Made by a program: the position numbers and the translations under genes
NCBI GenBank assembly: GCA_016776725.1
Contig: JADHSV010000015.1
Coordinates: 1 to 61,581, forward strand
From: Rhodospirillales bacterium
GTDB lineage: Bacteria > Pseudomonadota > Alphaproteobacteria > Rhodospirillales > Shumkoniaceae
DNA: 61,581 nt
Reading direction: 5' to 3'
Part shown: piece after piece, positions 34,113 through 44,384 of the stretch
Position numbering within the stretch: the stretch's first letter is position 1
How the letters are laid out: the number at the start of each line of letters is the position of its first letter
The notes under the pieces: model-generated
What the model was told of the DNA's origin: nothing
Databases searched by the model: none
Seen by the model: the letters and a program-made list of their open reading frames with translations, nothing else

Positions 34113-35834
34113 TCAGTCGCTGACTTGCACTTTCAGCATTTCCTTGCCGTCCTCGCCGACCAGATGGACGGCGCAGGCGATGCACGGATCGAAGCTGTGG
34201 ATCGTGCGCAGCACCTCGATGGGGCTTTCGGGATCGGCCAGCTTGTGCCCGGCCAACGCCGCTTCGTAAGGACCGGGTGCGCCCTTGCCGTCGCGCGGAC
34301 CGGCGTTCCAGGTGCTGGGCACCACCGCCTGATAATTGGCGATCTTGGCATCCTTGATGACAATCCAGTGCGCCAAACCGCCGCGCGGCGCTTCCATGAA
34401 GCCCACGCCCTGACACTCGGACGGCCAGGTCGACGGATCCCACATGGTCTCGTTGTGGGTTTTCAAATCCCCCGTACGGATGTTGGCGATCAGGTCGTCG
34501 TAGTATCCATACATGGAGTCCATATAGACCTTGGTTTCCAGTGTGCGCGCCGCCGTCCGCCCCAGGGTGGAGAACAGGCCCGTCACCGGGATATCGAGGG
34601 TTTTGAGCGTCATATCGACCAGCGCCTTGGTCTGCTCGTGGCCCTTCGCATACAGCATAAGCACACGGGCCAGCGGACCGACTTCAACGGCATGGCCTTT
34701 CCAGCGCGGCGACTTCAGCCACGAATAGGCCTTGTCCACATCCAGCTGATCGTAGGGCGGCTTGGGACCGGTGTAATTGAACTCAGTCTCGCCCTTGTAG
34801 GGATGCAGGCCCTTGTCGTTCCCACCCTCGTAGGAATACCACGAGTGCGCGATTTCCTCGGCGATCTGATCTTCGGCATCAAGGTCGATGTCGTGGATGG
34901 TCGAGATGTCGCGGTTCAGAATGACGCCGCGCGGGATCATGAAGCCCGCCGGATCGTTCATCTGGGTCGACGGCATATCGCCGTAGGTCAGGAAGTTGCC
35001 CACACCTTCGCCCTGGGTCGTCCAGTCCTTGTAGAAACCGGCAATGGCCAGAGTATCGGGAACGTAAACCTGATCGACAAACTCCTGCATCCGCCCCATT
35101 AGCGTCTTGACCCGCGACAGGGTTTCGGCATTGAGCGCCGAGTCCGAGTTGGGGTCGATGGCGCACGGCATACCGCCCACCAGGAAGTTGGGATGCGGGT
35201 TCTTGCCGCCGAATATGGCGTGAAGGGCGACCACCTCGCGTTGCCACTCCAGCGCCTCCAGATAGTGGGCGACAGCCATCAGATTGGCTTCGGGCGGCAA
35301 CCGGTACGCCGGATGCCCCCAGTAGCCGTTTCCGAACAGGCCCAGTTGCCCACGATCCACGAAGGTTTGCAGCCGGGCCTTCATATCCCGGAAATATCCG
35401 GGCGATGATTTGGAATAGCTGCTGATGGATTGCGCCAGTTCCGACGTAGCCGCCGGATCGGCTTTCAGGGCCGAAACGATGTCCACCCAGTCCAGCGCAT
35501 GCAGATGATAGAAGTGCATGACGTGGTCGTGCACGTACTGCGCCGCAATCATCAGGTTGCGGATAAGCTGCGCGTTCTTGGGAATGTCGATCTTCAGCGC
35601 ATCTTCGACGGAGCGAACCGAGGCCATCCCGTGAACCAGCGTGCACACGCCGCAGATACGCTGGGCAAAGGCCCAGGCGTCTCGCGGATCGCGGTCACGC
35701 AGGATCAGCTCAATCCCGCGCACCATGGTGCCCGAGGAATAAGCATGCTTGATGGCGTCACCGTCCATCTGGGCCTCGATACGAAGGTGGCCCTCGATGC
35801 GGGTGATTGGATCTACGACAAGGCGTTTGCTCAT
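34113..35834 (-). CDS. hynL: [NiFe] hydrogenase large subunit (Isp-type, group 1)
   Basis: 573 residues. The four nickel-binding cysteines are in RICGVC (Cys61, Cys64) and DPCIACAVH (Cys551, Cys554). The protein continues 16 residues past His557 (LVGEDGKEMLKVQVSD), the pro-peptide that a dedicated protease removes once nickel is inserted. There is no signal peptide, as expected, since the large subunit rides with the Tat-exported small subunit. It is the last gene of hupH-like/hynS/isp1/isp2/hynL; the start overlaps isp2 by four bases. Having two genes between the subunits is the Isp arrangement known from Thiocapsa Hyn hydrogenase. Confidence 0.96.
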   Translation of the reverse strand: MSKRLVVDPITRIEGHLRIEAQMDGDAIKHAYSSGTMVRGIELILRDRDPRDAWAFAQRICGVCTLVHGMASVRSVEDALKIDIPKNAQLIRNLMIAAQYVHDHVMHFYHLHALDWVDIVSALKADPAATSELAQSISSYSKSSPGYFRDMKARLQTFVDRGQLGLFGNGYWGHPAYRLPPEANLMAVAHYLEALEWQREVVALHAIFGGKNPHPNFLVGGMPCAIDPNSDSALNAETLSRVKTLMGRMQEFVDQVYVPDTLAIAGFYKDWTTQGEGVGNFLTYGDMPSTQMNDPAGFMIPRGVILNRDISTIHDIDLDAEDQIAEEIAHSWYSYEGGNDKGLHPYKGETEFNYTGPKPPYDQLDVDKAYSWLKSPRWKGHAVEVGPLARVLMLYAKGHEQTKALVDMTLKTLDIPVTGLFSTLGRTAARTLETKVYMDSMYGYYDDLIANIRTGDLKTHNETMWDPSTWPSECQGVGFMEAPRGGLAHWIVIKDAKIANYQAVVPSTWNAGPRDGKGAPGPYEAALAGHKLADPESPIEVLRTIHSFDPCIACAVHLVGEDGKEMLKVQVSD

Positions 35835-37141
35835 TGGTCTTCACCCTTCACGGCCTTGTCTGCGGCCGGCTCCTCGATTTCGTCGGTCTCCATATACTCG
35901 GCGACCATCTCGGTCAGGCCCAGAACCGGTAAATCAATTTCGTAATGGTCCAGGGCCTCTTCGATGATGTTTCGGCAGTTGGCGCACGAGGTCACCAGTT
36001 CATCGGGTTTCACCCCGTCAAGCTGGCGCTTCTTGCGCATGAACACCTTTGTTTTCAGTTCGTCGGCGCGTTCATTGGCGCCGACGCCGCCGCCGCCGCC
36101 GCAACACCAGTTCCACAGTCCCGCGTCCTCCATCTCGACCAGATTTTCCGAGATTTCGGCCAGAATGGCGCGCGGCGGGTTCAACATGCCGCCCCGGCGA
36201 TTGGTCTGACACGGATCGTGGTAGGTGATCTTGCTTTTGTGCTTGCCCTTGAACTTGATGCGGCCTTCCTTGATCAACTGGTCGACAAGTTCGGTGATGT
36301 GGACAACGTCGAATTCGTAGGTCCGGCCAATCAGGTTCGGGCCTTCCCAGCGCAGCGCCGTATAGGCATGACCGCATTCCGGCGCAATGACGGCCTTGAC
36401 CTTCAATTCCTCGGCCGCATCGACAACCCTTTGCACCAGCGTGCGGGCAATATCGCGCGATCCGATCTGGATACCCACGTTGGTGCCCTCGAAGGCTTTG
36501 GTTGATATCGTCCACGTAACCCCGGCCTGCTTGAAAATCTTCGAGTAGGCTTCGACGATTTCCGGGAAACCGACCGTTTCCTGGGCCGAAAGGATCACCA
36601 TGTATTCGGCGCCCTCCTTGTCCACTTCCACGGGGATTCCGGTCGCCGCCTCGCTGCGGCGGATAACCGCTTTCAGGGCGGGCAGAAGATCGCCCATGGG
36701 CCCGCCGCCTTCAACGGCGCGCGTTGCAGCACCGATAAGGCCTTCGGGCACATGACCGGAAGCGACCATGCCCTCGCGCGTTTTACGCACAACGGCGGTA
36801 ATGTCGATACCCACCGGACAGGCCATAGTGCAGCGTCCACAAAGAGTGCAGGAGTCATATATAAGCTCCTCCCACTCATCTAAGAACTCATCGGTAATCT
36901 TGCACCCCAACCCGGCCATGGAAGCCAAACGGCCCAACAGGGTGAAGTCGTTCTTCCACACCCTGTAAAGGGGTTCCAGCTTGCGCTGCGGCGTGTATTT
37001 GGGATCGCCGGTCTCGGTATAAAAAAGACAGGCCTGCGCACAAAGGCCGCAATGAATGCAGCTCGACATATACGACGCGACCGAGGCATCCACCTGTTGG
37101 CGAAGGGCTTCGACCCCCCTTTCGACACTGACGGCAGTCAT
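35831..37141 (-). CDS. isp2: Isp2-like iron-sulfur protein (HdrD/GlpC-like, CCG domains)
   Basis: 436 residues. Two 4Fe-4S ferredoxin motifs near the N-terminus (CIHCGLCAQAC and CTLCGRCTMACP) are followed by two CCG-type regions. The first is degenerate (ECGHAYTALRW). The second is intact (HDPCQTNRRGG, WCCGGGGGVG, SCANCRNII) and probably holds a special iron-sulfur cluster as in HdrB/HdrD. There is no membrane segment, so it is cytoplasmic or membrane-associated through Isp1. It would pass electrons between hydrogenase, Isp1 and a quinone or thiol partner. Both ends overlap neighbouring genes by four bases. The very C-terminus is acidic and poorly conserved-looking. Confidence 0.92.
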   Translation of the reverse strand: MTAVSVERGVEALRQQVDASVASYMSSCIHCGLCAQACLFYTETGDPKYTPQRKLEPLYRVWKNDFTLLGRLASMAGLGCKITDEFLDEWEELIYDSCTLCGRCTMACPVGIDITAVVRKTREGMVASGHVPEGLIGAATRAVEGGGPMGDLLPALKAVIRRSEAATGIPVEVDKEGAEYMVILSAQETVGFPEIVEAYSKIFKQAGVTWTISTKAFEGTNVGIQIGSRDIARTLVQRVVDAAEELKVKAVIAPECGHAYTALRWEGPNLIGRTYEFDVVHITELVDQLIKEGRIKFKGKHKSKITYHDPCQTNRRGGMLNPPRAILAEISENLVEMEDAGLWNWCCGGGGGVGANERADELKTKVFMRKKRQLDGVKPDELVTSCANCRNIIEEALDHYEIDLPVLGLTEMVAEYMETDEIEEPAADKAVKGEDQ

Positions 37142-37800
37142 GACATGGTTCCTTTCCGTCCGGCGAATGCGCCGTTGTAATAGCGCGAGGACACCCAGGT
37201 GAAAGCGTGGGTCAATCGCGTGAACGGAATCAGCGCGATCAACAATTCGGCCGACAATACGTGAATGGCCAGAACGATCGTGTAGGGACCGACCGCGTTG
37301 AACGCCATGTATCCGCTAACCAGCGGAACCACCGTCAGGGCCCAGATGAAGTAATCCTGGAAATCCGAGAGATACCGCCTGACAGGGTGTTTCAGCCGAA
37401 CAACCAGCAGCACCACGAGAATAGCGACCGTAAGCACCGTCAACGCATTTATCACCGCCGACGAAATCCCCGGCCATGATACCCCGAACGTGTCCTTGAT
37501 CACCGCGATGTGCGGAACGAAGAAAAACACGATGAACAGAAGCCCAAAGTGAAATATGACGCCGCCGATAATCTGTGCGGGCAACAGGGCCGCGAACCCC
37601 GGCGCCGGAACAAAGCGTGTGAAGATGGTGCGCAAGCCGCCCGATACGGCGTCACCCTTGGGGGGTGCCACGTCGGCTTTCCGGCGAAGCGCGAAAATTT
37701 CGATCAGACGAAGGACAAGGCCGAACAGAAATACCCCAATGGCAATCTGAAAGCCGGTGCCGCGCGCCCACATCAACAGGTCCATACCCGGTTCAGTCAT
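37138..37800 (-). CDS. isp1: Isp1-like membrane cytochrome b (NarI-like)
   Basis: 220 residues from the ATG at 37800 (overlapping the hynS stop); the longer frame runs back inside hynS and is not credible. Five or six membrane helices, with paired His residues in GGVIFHFGLLFIVFFFVPHI and in LAIHVLSAE and RLTHAFTW, match the NarI/HdrE pattern of b-type heme ligation. It anchors the hydrogenase in the membrane and transfers electrons through hemes to the quinone pool. With Isp2 it defines the Isp-type hydrogenase. Confidence 0.92.
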   Translation of the reverse strand: MTEPGMDLLMWARGTGFQIAIGVFLFGLVLRLIEIFALRRKADVAPPKGDAVSGGLRTIFTRFVPAPGFAALLPAQIIGGVIFHFGLLFIVFFFVPHIAVIKDTFGVSWPGISSAVINALTVLTVAILVVLLVVRLKHPVRRYLSDFQDYFIWALTVVPLVSGYMAFNAVGPYTIVLAIHVLSAELLIALIPFTRLTHAFTWVSSRYYNGAFAGRKGTMS

Positions 37801-38888
37801 TGTTTGTCCCCCAATTCCTGGACGGTGACGGGAGTGCTTTCGGAAGCGGTTTTCTTCTTGGACTGCGCATTCAATGCCGCAACCGCCACCCCGGCCCCTA
37901 CGCCCGCCGCCGCGGCCATACCGGCGACCGGCGTAATATCCGCCGTCGGCGAGGCAACTGCCGTGTAAAGGCTGCCCGCATCCCAGAAGTCGGGCTGCGA
38001 ACATCCAATGCAGCCATGACCCGACTGGATCGGGAAGCTGACGCCGCCGTTCCACTTGATGGTGGCGCAGGCGTTGCGCGTGACCGGACCCTTGCACCCC
38101 AACTCGTACAGGCACCAGCCCTTGCGCGCGCCTTCATCATCGAAGCCCTTGGCGAACAGACCCTGGTTATAGAAGGGCCGCCGATAGCATCGATCATGAA
38201 TGGTATCGCCGTAGAACACCACCGGCCGTCCCAGTTCATCCAGATCGGGAAGGCCCTGGAACGTCAGGAAGTGCGCCAGCACGCCGGTCATTACGGCGGC
38301 GATGGGCGGGCACCCCGGAATGTTGACCACCGGCTTGTCGGTGATAATTTGCGAGACCGACACCGCGCCCGTGGGGTTGGGATCGGCCATGGGCAAACCG
38401 CCGTAAGCGGCACAACTGCCCACCGCGATAATCGCCGCCGCACCCTTGGCCGCGTCGCGCAGCATGTCCTCGTTGGAAATCCCAGCGATGGTCGAATAGC
38501 CGGGATTGCCAAGCGGAATGGAGCCATCGACGATCAACAGGTACTTGCCGTCCTGCGCCTTCATGGCCGCCTCGCGGGCGGCCTCGGCGGCATGGCCGGA
38601 CGCGGCCTGAAGGGTGTGATGATAGTCCAGTGAAATGGCGTTGAAGATCAGGTCCTCAAGGGACGGCGCACTGGACCGCGTGATCGATTCCGTGCATCCC
38701 GTGCATTCCTGAAACGACAGCCAGATGACCGACGGCCGCGGCGCGCCTTCCAGCGCTTGCGCCACCTTTGGCGCCATGGCGGCCGGCAACGCCATTAGCG
38801 ATGTCAGCGTCGCGCAATACCGCATGAACCCGCGGCGGCTGACGCCCCGGTCCCGCAGCACCTCCTTCAGTATCGGTTTATTCGCCAT
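37797..38888 (-). CDS. hynS: [NiFe] hydrogenase small subunit with Tat signal
   Basis: 363 residues from the ATG at 38888, which follows GGAAGGTGG; a GTG three codons upstream is less likely. The twin-arginine signal (SRRGFMRYCATLTSLMALPAA) is intact. The iron-sulfur cysteines are in LSFQECTGCTES, AVGSCAAYGG, CRYRRPF-like DRCYRRPFYNQG, CLYELGCKGP and CIGCSQPDFWD. A C-terminal membrane anchor (Ala/Val/Gly-rich, about 320-345) is followed by a basic tail. It transfers electrons from the NiFe site in the large subunit to Isp1. It is the second gene of the operon, 36 bp after the HupH-like gene. Confidence 0.96.
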   Translation of the reverse strand: MANKPILKEVLRDRGVSRRGFMRYCATLTSLMALPAAMAPKVAQALEGAPRPSVIWLSFQECTGCTESITRSSAPSLEDLIFNAISLDYHHTLQAASGHAAEAAREAAMKAQDGKYLLIVDGSIPLGNPGYSTIAGISNEDMLRDAAKGAAAIIAVGSCAAYGGLPMADPNPTGAVSVSQIITDKPVVNIPGCPPIAAVMTGVLAHFLTFQGLPDLDELGRPVVFYGDTIHDRCYRRPFYNQGLFAKGFDDEGARKGWCLYELGCKGPVTRNACATIKWNGGVSFPIQSGHGCIGCSQPDFWDAGSLYTAVASPTADITPVAGMAAAAGVGAGVAVAALNAQSKKKTASESTPVTVQELGDKQ

Positions 38889-38924
38889 GTTTTCCACCTT
38901 CCTGGCTCGTGCGCGCCGTTTTGG

Positions 38925-39311
38925 CTACGCAAGACGGCGGCCGAGTTCATCCCGGCCGATCTCGATATCCTCGCGATGCGCCCGCAGTATCGTGGGCGCC
39001 TCGCACACCTCGATGGTTTTGGCAAGAACGCTTCCGCTCTCGCTGAAATGCTCGACAATCCATACGCCCGAAACGCCGGTTTCGCGAACCGTGCTTTTTC
39101 CTCCGGCCTCAATGGTCGCCTCGACCTCGCCCTGGCCCAATGCGTCTTCAAGGCGCGCCAGATCGGCCACGCCCAGGGGCAGGGTGGATACGTCGATCAC
39201 CGATTCAGAATCGTCTTCCAGCAACGCCGAAACGGCCCGATGAATCTCAATCAATACAGATTGCTCAGGTTCGCCCATCCCATCCCACGCACCGGGGTAA
39301 TCCCCGATCAT
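38925..39311 (-). CDS. Short HupH/HyaF-like hydrogenase accessory protein
   Basis: 128 residues from the ATG at 39311 (AAAAAAGA upstream). The core (LEDALGQGEVEATIEAGGKS, then VRETGVSGVWIVEHF) has the pattern of the HupH/HyaF C-terminal domain. Members are normally about 280 residues with a duplicated domain; this protein has a single copy, so it is a half-length version. HupH-family proteins act in maturation of the small subunit or in assembly of the hydrogenase. It is the first gene of the hydrogenase operon. A longer frame would add 29 basic, poorly credible residues. Confidence 0.75.
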   Translation of the reverse strand: MIGDYPGAWDGMGEPEQSVLIEIHRAVSALLEDDSESVIDVSTLPLGVADLARLEDALGQGEVEATIEAGGKSTVRETGVSGVWIVEHFSESGSVLAKTIEVCEAPTILRAHREDIEIGRDELGRRLA

Positions 39312-39684
39312 TCTTTTTTCAGCACGGTATGATGATAGCCGAAGTCTTTTGGTTTTCCAAATCAAGTATCGCCAATATCTTTTCTTTCGCGCCTCCACAA
39401 TGGCCGCACCAACCGAATTGTCTTGACTTCCGGGTGCAACAAGCGCTTTGTGCGGCCAGCGACACTCCCTTTACGGTCGAATTTCGATCCCTCGCCGGTT
39501 CGGCAAGCGCCTGGAACCGGCCACGTTTCTTACCGACATTTGCGGGCGTTTCGTAAGACGGGCAGCCACCCAGACCTGATGTTTGGACACGGCGCGTCGC
39601 CATGCTTGCATCGTGCTTGCACGCCTTCCGTCCCAATGCGGGGCGGAGGATTACGACGTTTTGAAAAAGAAAGAATAATAACAC
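39312..39684. other. Divergent intergenic region of the hydrogenase operon and the DEAD-box helicase
   Basis: 373 bp between two divergent starts. Short frames exist but none has a family signature or a good start. It must contain the hydrogenase promoter (near 39312-39400, AT-rich) and the helicase promoter. I looked for a sigma-54 box and found only TTGGC/TTGAT with wrong spacing near 39360-39380. Confidence 0.5.
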
Positions 39685-41076
<1,392 letters not shown>

Positions 41077-41107
41077 AACACCCGCTCGGGCATCAGGTGC
41101 CAACCGT

Positions 41108-42295
41108 TTATTTGGTTAACACGGTTCGCATCTGCGCCTTCAGTTGCACGGCGGCCATGGCGAAGCCGCCGTCCGACCCATCTACAAAATGAATGTGCTC
41201 GCCCTTGGTCAGGGAAAACACGAGGCACGTCATCAACGCCTGATCAGAACGATGGGTGCCAAACGCGATCTTGCCCTGCCTGTGCAATTCCAGGAAATAG
41301 TTCTCGATTTCATCGGCCAATTCGATGGGACAATCCAGGATCATGCGCAGCATATCGTCAAACCGCCTGAAGTCTGAATTGGTGCGCAATTCCTCGCGGT
41401 AGATTGGCGCGTTATACCCGCCCGCCGACAGATCAAACTTCTCCAGCAGGTATTGAACAAAGCTGGTGGCGTAAAGCCGAAGCCATTTCCCGGTGCGGCC
41501 ACGGGCTCCGGCCATCAACTTGCTTTCGTTATTAATGCCCCGTGAGGGCCATTTGAAAACCATGTTGTCGGCGCTGACCGGTCTGGAATCGCCGGGGTCT
41601 CCTTGCAAGATTCCGCCAACGCCTTCGATGACCGCATGATAGGTCTCGGCTTTTTCTGCATCGTTACGGCCCGTCGCGTAGATCAACATGCTCATCATCG
41701 TGCCGCGGCACGATTGCAACGGCTCCCATCGGCATGACAGCCCGCTTAGATCGGGTAGTGCATCACCTTCGGGCAAGGCGATTTCGAACCGCTCGCTGCC
41801 TTCTTCGGCCTTGATCAGGGTGTCCGCCAACTGGACGCCGCCCCCCGAAAACATCGCCGTGAAGTTGCCGGGGCTGAGTTGAAACTTCGCGACCCGTACG
41901 TCCGCGCCCGCATCACGGATATTGCCAACGGGTACGATGCCGGCCCGCAACTCCAGACCAAACTGATTTTGAGACAGCCTGCGCGCCGCCCCCAACACCC
42001 GTTTGACTGCGCCCGTCGCAGACAAAGGAACCGCCATCGTAGCGCCGTCGCCACCGAAAACGTAGGGAATGGCAAACCCGGACAACGCGTTGATGACAGC
42101 CGTGATGCAGGCCGCCCCCATTAGATTGACGTCCTTATAACGCCCTTCCTTGATCGCTTTCGTGGAGCCCTTGATATCGGCAACGACGATGAACCAGTCA
42201 TCGGGCAACGGAACGTAGAGCGACAGATCGGTCACATCGGTGAAATCTTCGAACCCCGACAGGTTTTCGTAAAAGACCTCGGAACGTCCAGGCAT
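41108..42295 (-). CDS. DUF3095-family protein with class III cyclase-like domain
   Basis: 395 residues from the ATG at 42295; the long frame upstream lacks resemblance to the family. The N-terminal half has the class III nucleotide-cyclase layout: VVADIKGSTKAI with a metal-type Asp40, then VFGGDGATMAVP with the second Asp83, followed by LELRAGIVPVG. DUF3095 proteins are annotated as adenylate cyclase-like, and I am not aware of a proven product. The C-terminal half (about 200-395) is helical and unique to the family. No membrane segment. It is divergent from the caspase-like lipoprotein gene, with 185 bp between starts. Confidence 0.8.
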   Translation of the reverse strand: MPGRSEVFYENLSGFEDFTDVTDLSLYVPLPDDWFIVVADIKGSTKAIKEGRYKDVNLMGAACITAVINALSGFAIPYVFGGDGATMAVPLSATGAVKRVLGAARRLSQNQFGLELRAGIVPVGNIRDAGADVRVAKFQLSPGNFTAMFSGGGVQLADTLIKAEEGSERFEIALPEGDALPDLSGLSCRWEPLQSCRGTMMSMLIYATGRNDAEKAETYHAVIEGVGGILQGDPGDSRPVSADNMVFKWPSRGINNESKLMAGARGRTGKWLRLYATSFVQYLLEKFDLSAGGYNAPIYREELRTNSDFRRFDDMLRMILDCPIELADEIENYFLELHRQGKIAFGTHRSDQALMTCLVFSLTKGEHIHFVDGSDGGFAMAAVQLKAQMRTVLTK

Positions 42296-42480
42296 CGCGG
42301 TTGCACCATGGTTGCCATCACAATGATTTACATATGATGGCGCACTATTGGTCCTGCCACCTGCCGCAATCACCGGCGTGGCTGGGGTCGAGCTGTTTTT
42401 CCGAAGGGTTTTTTGCGGGAAAAATGATATCATAGGGGACCGGCTTTTATCCGGATGGCGTATGAAAGGTGCTGGCCACC

Positions 42481-43938
42481 ATGAAGCGCGTATTTCTGGT
42501 CTTGGCGATTTTCCTTCTGGCAACGGGGTGCGTGACGACCCCGCAACCGCAGTACGTCGATCCTTTGGTGTCGCTGGGAAACGCGCCTGGCAACCCCGCA
42601 TTTTCAAATCATAAACTGGGGGTTCTTCTGTCCGGGAATGTCAAGGCGTCAATGTCTCATATGGAGGGTGCCCGATCTTTTATCTCTTCGTTCGGCGCCT
42701 TCACCAACACCACGGCGCTAACCGACGCGGACCCTCAGTTCGTTGTCGAGGGAATCAACAAGATTCTTAACGACCGCTTCAAAGAAGTCATCGTCATCAA
42801 GGATATCGACGAGGCCGCAATAAATGCGGTCGGCGTCGCCATGATTTTGGACATGCAGATCCATTTGGGCCCCCAATCGGGGGAACAGACCACGGTCAAG
42901 ATATCGGGTATTTTCGTCGATCCTGATGAGACGGAAGTGGCGCGGGTCACCGGAAACGGGGCGAGCACCGTTCCCTGGCCGGCCAGCAGCCACATGTTTA
43001 AGCCCGCGGCAAGTGCCGCGCTGGTGCAATTCGCCACCCGTCTGGATGATTCGACCCAACTGGAAACGGCACTTAAAACCCTCAAACCGGCAACATATGC
43101 CGCCACGGCATCATCGGGGACAAACACAAACTTTCCGGTGGCCCCGGTCAATGTGAGTTTTGCGGCCTCACCTCCCCGGCCCGACGACATTGCCGTCATC
43201 ATCGGGAATGCCGACTACGGAAAACTGGGAAAGGACATACCGAACGTCATCCCGGCCTACGCCGATGCCGAAAGCTTCAAGAAATACGTTTTGACCGAAC
43301 TTGGCGTACGCGAGGGCAACATCATCGATTTGCGGGACGCCACCAGCGCCCAGCTTGAACGGGTGTTCGGCTCGGAACGAACCTTCAAGGGACAGCTCTA
43401 TGACTGGGTCCGACAGGGGCAGTCCCGCGTGTGGATCTACTACTCGGGCCACGGCGCGCCTGCCGGAAACAATAATGCGGCCTATCTGGTTCCGGTTGAT
43501 GCCGATAGTTCGCGCATCGAAATCAACGGTTATCCGCTGGACGTCCTTTATGGCAACCTTGCGCAACTTCCGGCCAAATCGGTTACCGTCGTGCTGGAAG
43601 CGTGTTTCTCCGGGGTCAGTCAGGCCGGGTCTTTGATGGTCGCGAGTTCCGGCGTCTACGTCAAACCCAGAATTTCCAAGGTTCCGGACAAATTGACGGT
43701 GATTACGGCGGGTGCGGCCGATCAGGTTGCCTCGTGGGAAAACGACAAAACCATCAGCCTTTTTACCAAATACTTCCTCACGGGCATGAGCGGCGAGGCC
43801 GACGGCGATAAGGATGGCCGGGTAAACTGGACCGAGATGGACGCCTACTTGAAAAACACCCTGACCTACTACGCGCGGCGCTACTACGGTCGCGATCAGA
43901 CGGCGCAGATTACCTCTGGCCCTGCCACCGGCCTATAA
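42481..43938 (+). CDS. Caspase-like (peptidase C14) lipoprotein
   Basis: 485 residues from the ATG at 42481. A lipoprotein signal with lipobox LLATGC puts the acylated Cys at residue 17, so the protein is anchored in an envelope membrane. The middle part (about 30-200) is an unrecognised domain. The caspase p20-like domain (about 225-440) has the catalytic His324 in YYSGHGAP and Cys375 in VLEACFSGVS. A C-terminal EF-hand-like loop (DGDKDGRVNWTEM) suggests calcium binding. Bacterial orthocaspases cleave after basic residues; substrate and role here are unknown. It overlaps the hydrogenase protease gene by 29 bp tail to tail. Confidence 0.88.
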   Translation: MKRVFLVLAIFLLATGCVTTPQPQYVDPLVSLGNAPGNPAFSNHKLGVLLSGNVKASMSHMEGARSFISSFGAFTNTTALTDADPQFVVEGINKILNDRFKEVIVIKDIDEAAINAVGVAMILDMQIHLGPQSGEQTTVKISGIFVDPDETEVARVTGNGASTVPWPASSHMFKPAASAALVQFATRLDDSTQLETALKTLKPATYAATASSGTNTNFPVAPVNVSFAASPPRPDDIAVIIGNADYGKLGKDIPNVIPAYADAESFKKYVLTELGVREGNIIDLRDATSAQLERVFGSERTFKGQLYDWVRQGQSRVWIYYSGHGAPAGNNNAAYLVPVDADSSRIEINGYPLDVLYGNLAQLPAKSVTVVLEACFSGVSQAGSLMVASSGVYVKPRISKVPDKLTVITAGAADQVASWENDKTISLFTKYFLTGMSGEADGDKDGRVNWTEMDAYLKNTLTYYARRYYGRDQTAQITSGPATGL

Positions 43939-44380
43939 CTTCGACGACGGCGGTCTCGGCCACGGGAAGGGCGTCGGCAACCGGGGGGCTCAGTGCTTCG
44001 CCCAGGTTAAGACGTTTGGGTTGAATGCCGACAAGGGCGCGGCGTTCGGGTAACAATCCCCTGATGCGCTGCGCGTTGAGCAGGTCATCAAGTCCGATGT
44101 CGTGGGCGCTGCGCGCGCGGGTGCGAAGAAAGGCGTCCATGTCGTCGCCCTCGAAGGTGCGCACCGAACCGGGCGGGGCGTTCAGGGACGCCGCATCGAC
44201 GGCGATGAAACCGTCATACCCCTCGATCAGCGTCAGCAATGCCAGCCCCGCCGTGCCGCCGTCGATAAATTCGACAGCCGGAAATTCATTGGCGCGCGTG
44301 AGCAATCCTTCGATAACGCGAACGCCCACGCCTTCATCCGACATCAGCGTGTTGCCGACGCCCAGTACGACTATTTCCAC
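43910..44380 (-). CDS. hynD: Hydrogenase maturation protease (HyaD/HybD family)
   Basis: 156 residues from a GTG at 44380. The family core is clear: VLGVGNTLMSDEGVGVRVIE with the metal-binding Glu, FIDGGTAGLALL with the Asp, and SAHDIGLDDLLNAQRI with the His. The enzyme binds nickel in the large-subunit precursor and removes its C-terminal peptide; here the target should be hynL. It lies about 8 kb from hynL, 4 bp after a caspase-like gene whose last codons (AGGAAC) carry its ribosome-binding site, so it is translated with that gene. Confidence 0.93.
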   Translation of the reverse strand: MEIVVLGVGNTLMSDEGVGVRVIEGLLTRANEFPAVEFIDGGTAGLALLTLIEGYDGFIAVDAASLNAPPGSVRTFEGDDMDAFLRTRARSAHDIGLDDLLNAQRIRGLLPERRALVGIQPKRLNLGEALSPPVADALPVAETAVVEVIGRWQGQR

Positions 44381-44384
44381 TTTT

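Noticed and set aside
33148..34443. 431-residue frame antisense to tdh and extending across the terminator
   Set aside because: It runs through a strong hairpin and two certain genes; no motif.
39360..39380. Possible sigma-54 promoter of the hydrogenase operon
   Set aside because: TTGGC and TTGAT are two bases too close for a -24/-12 element.
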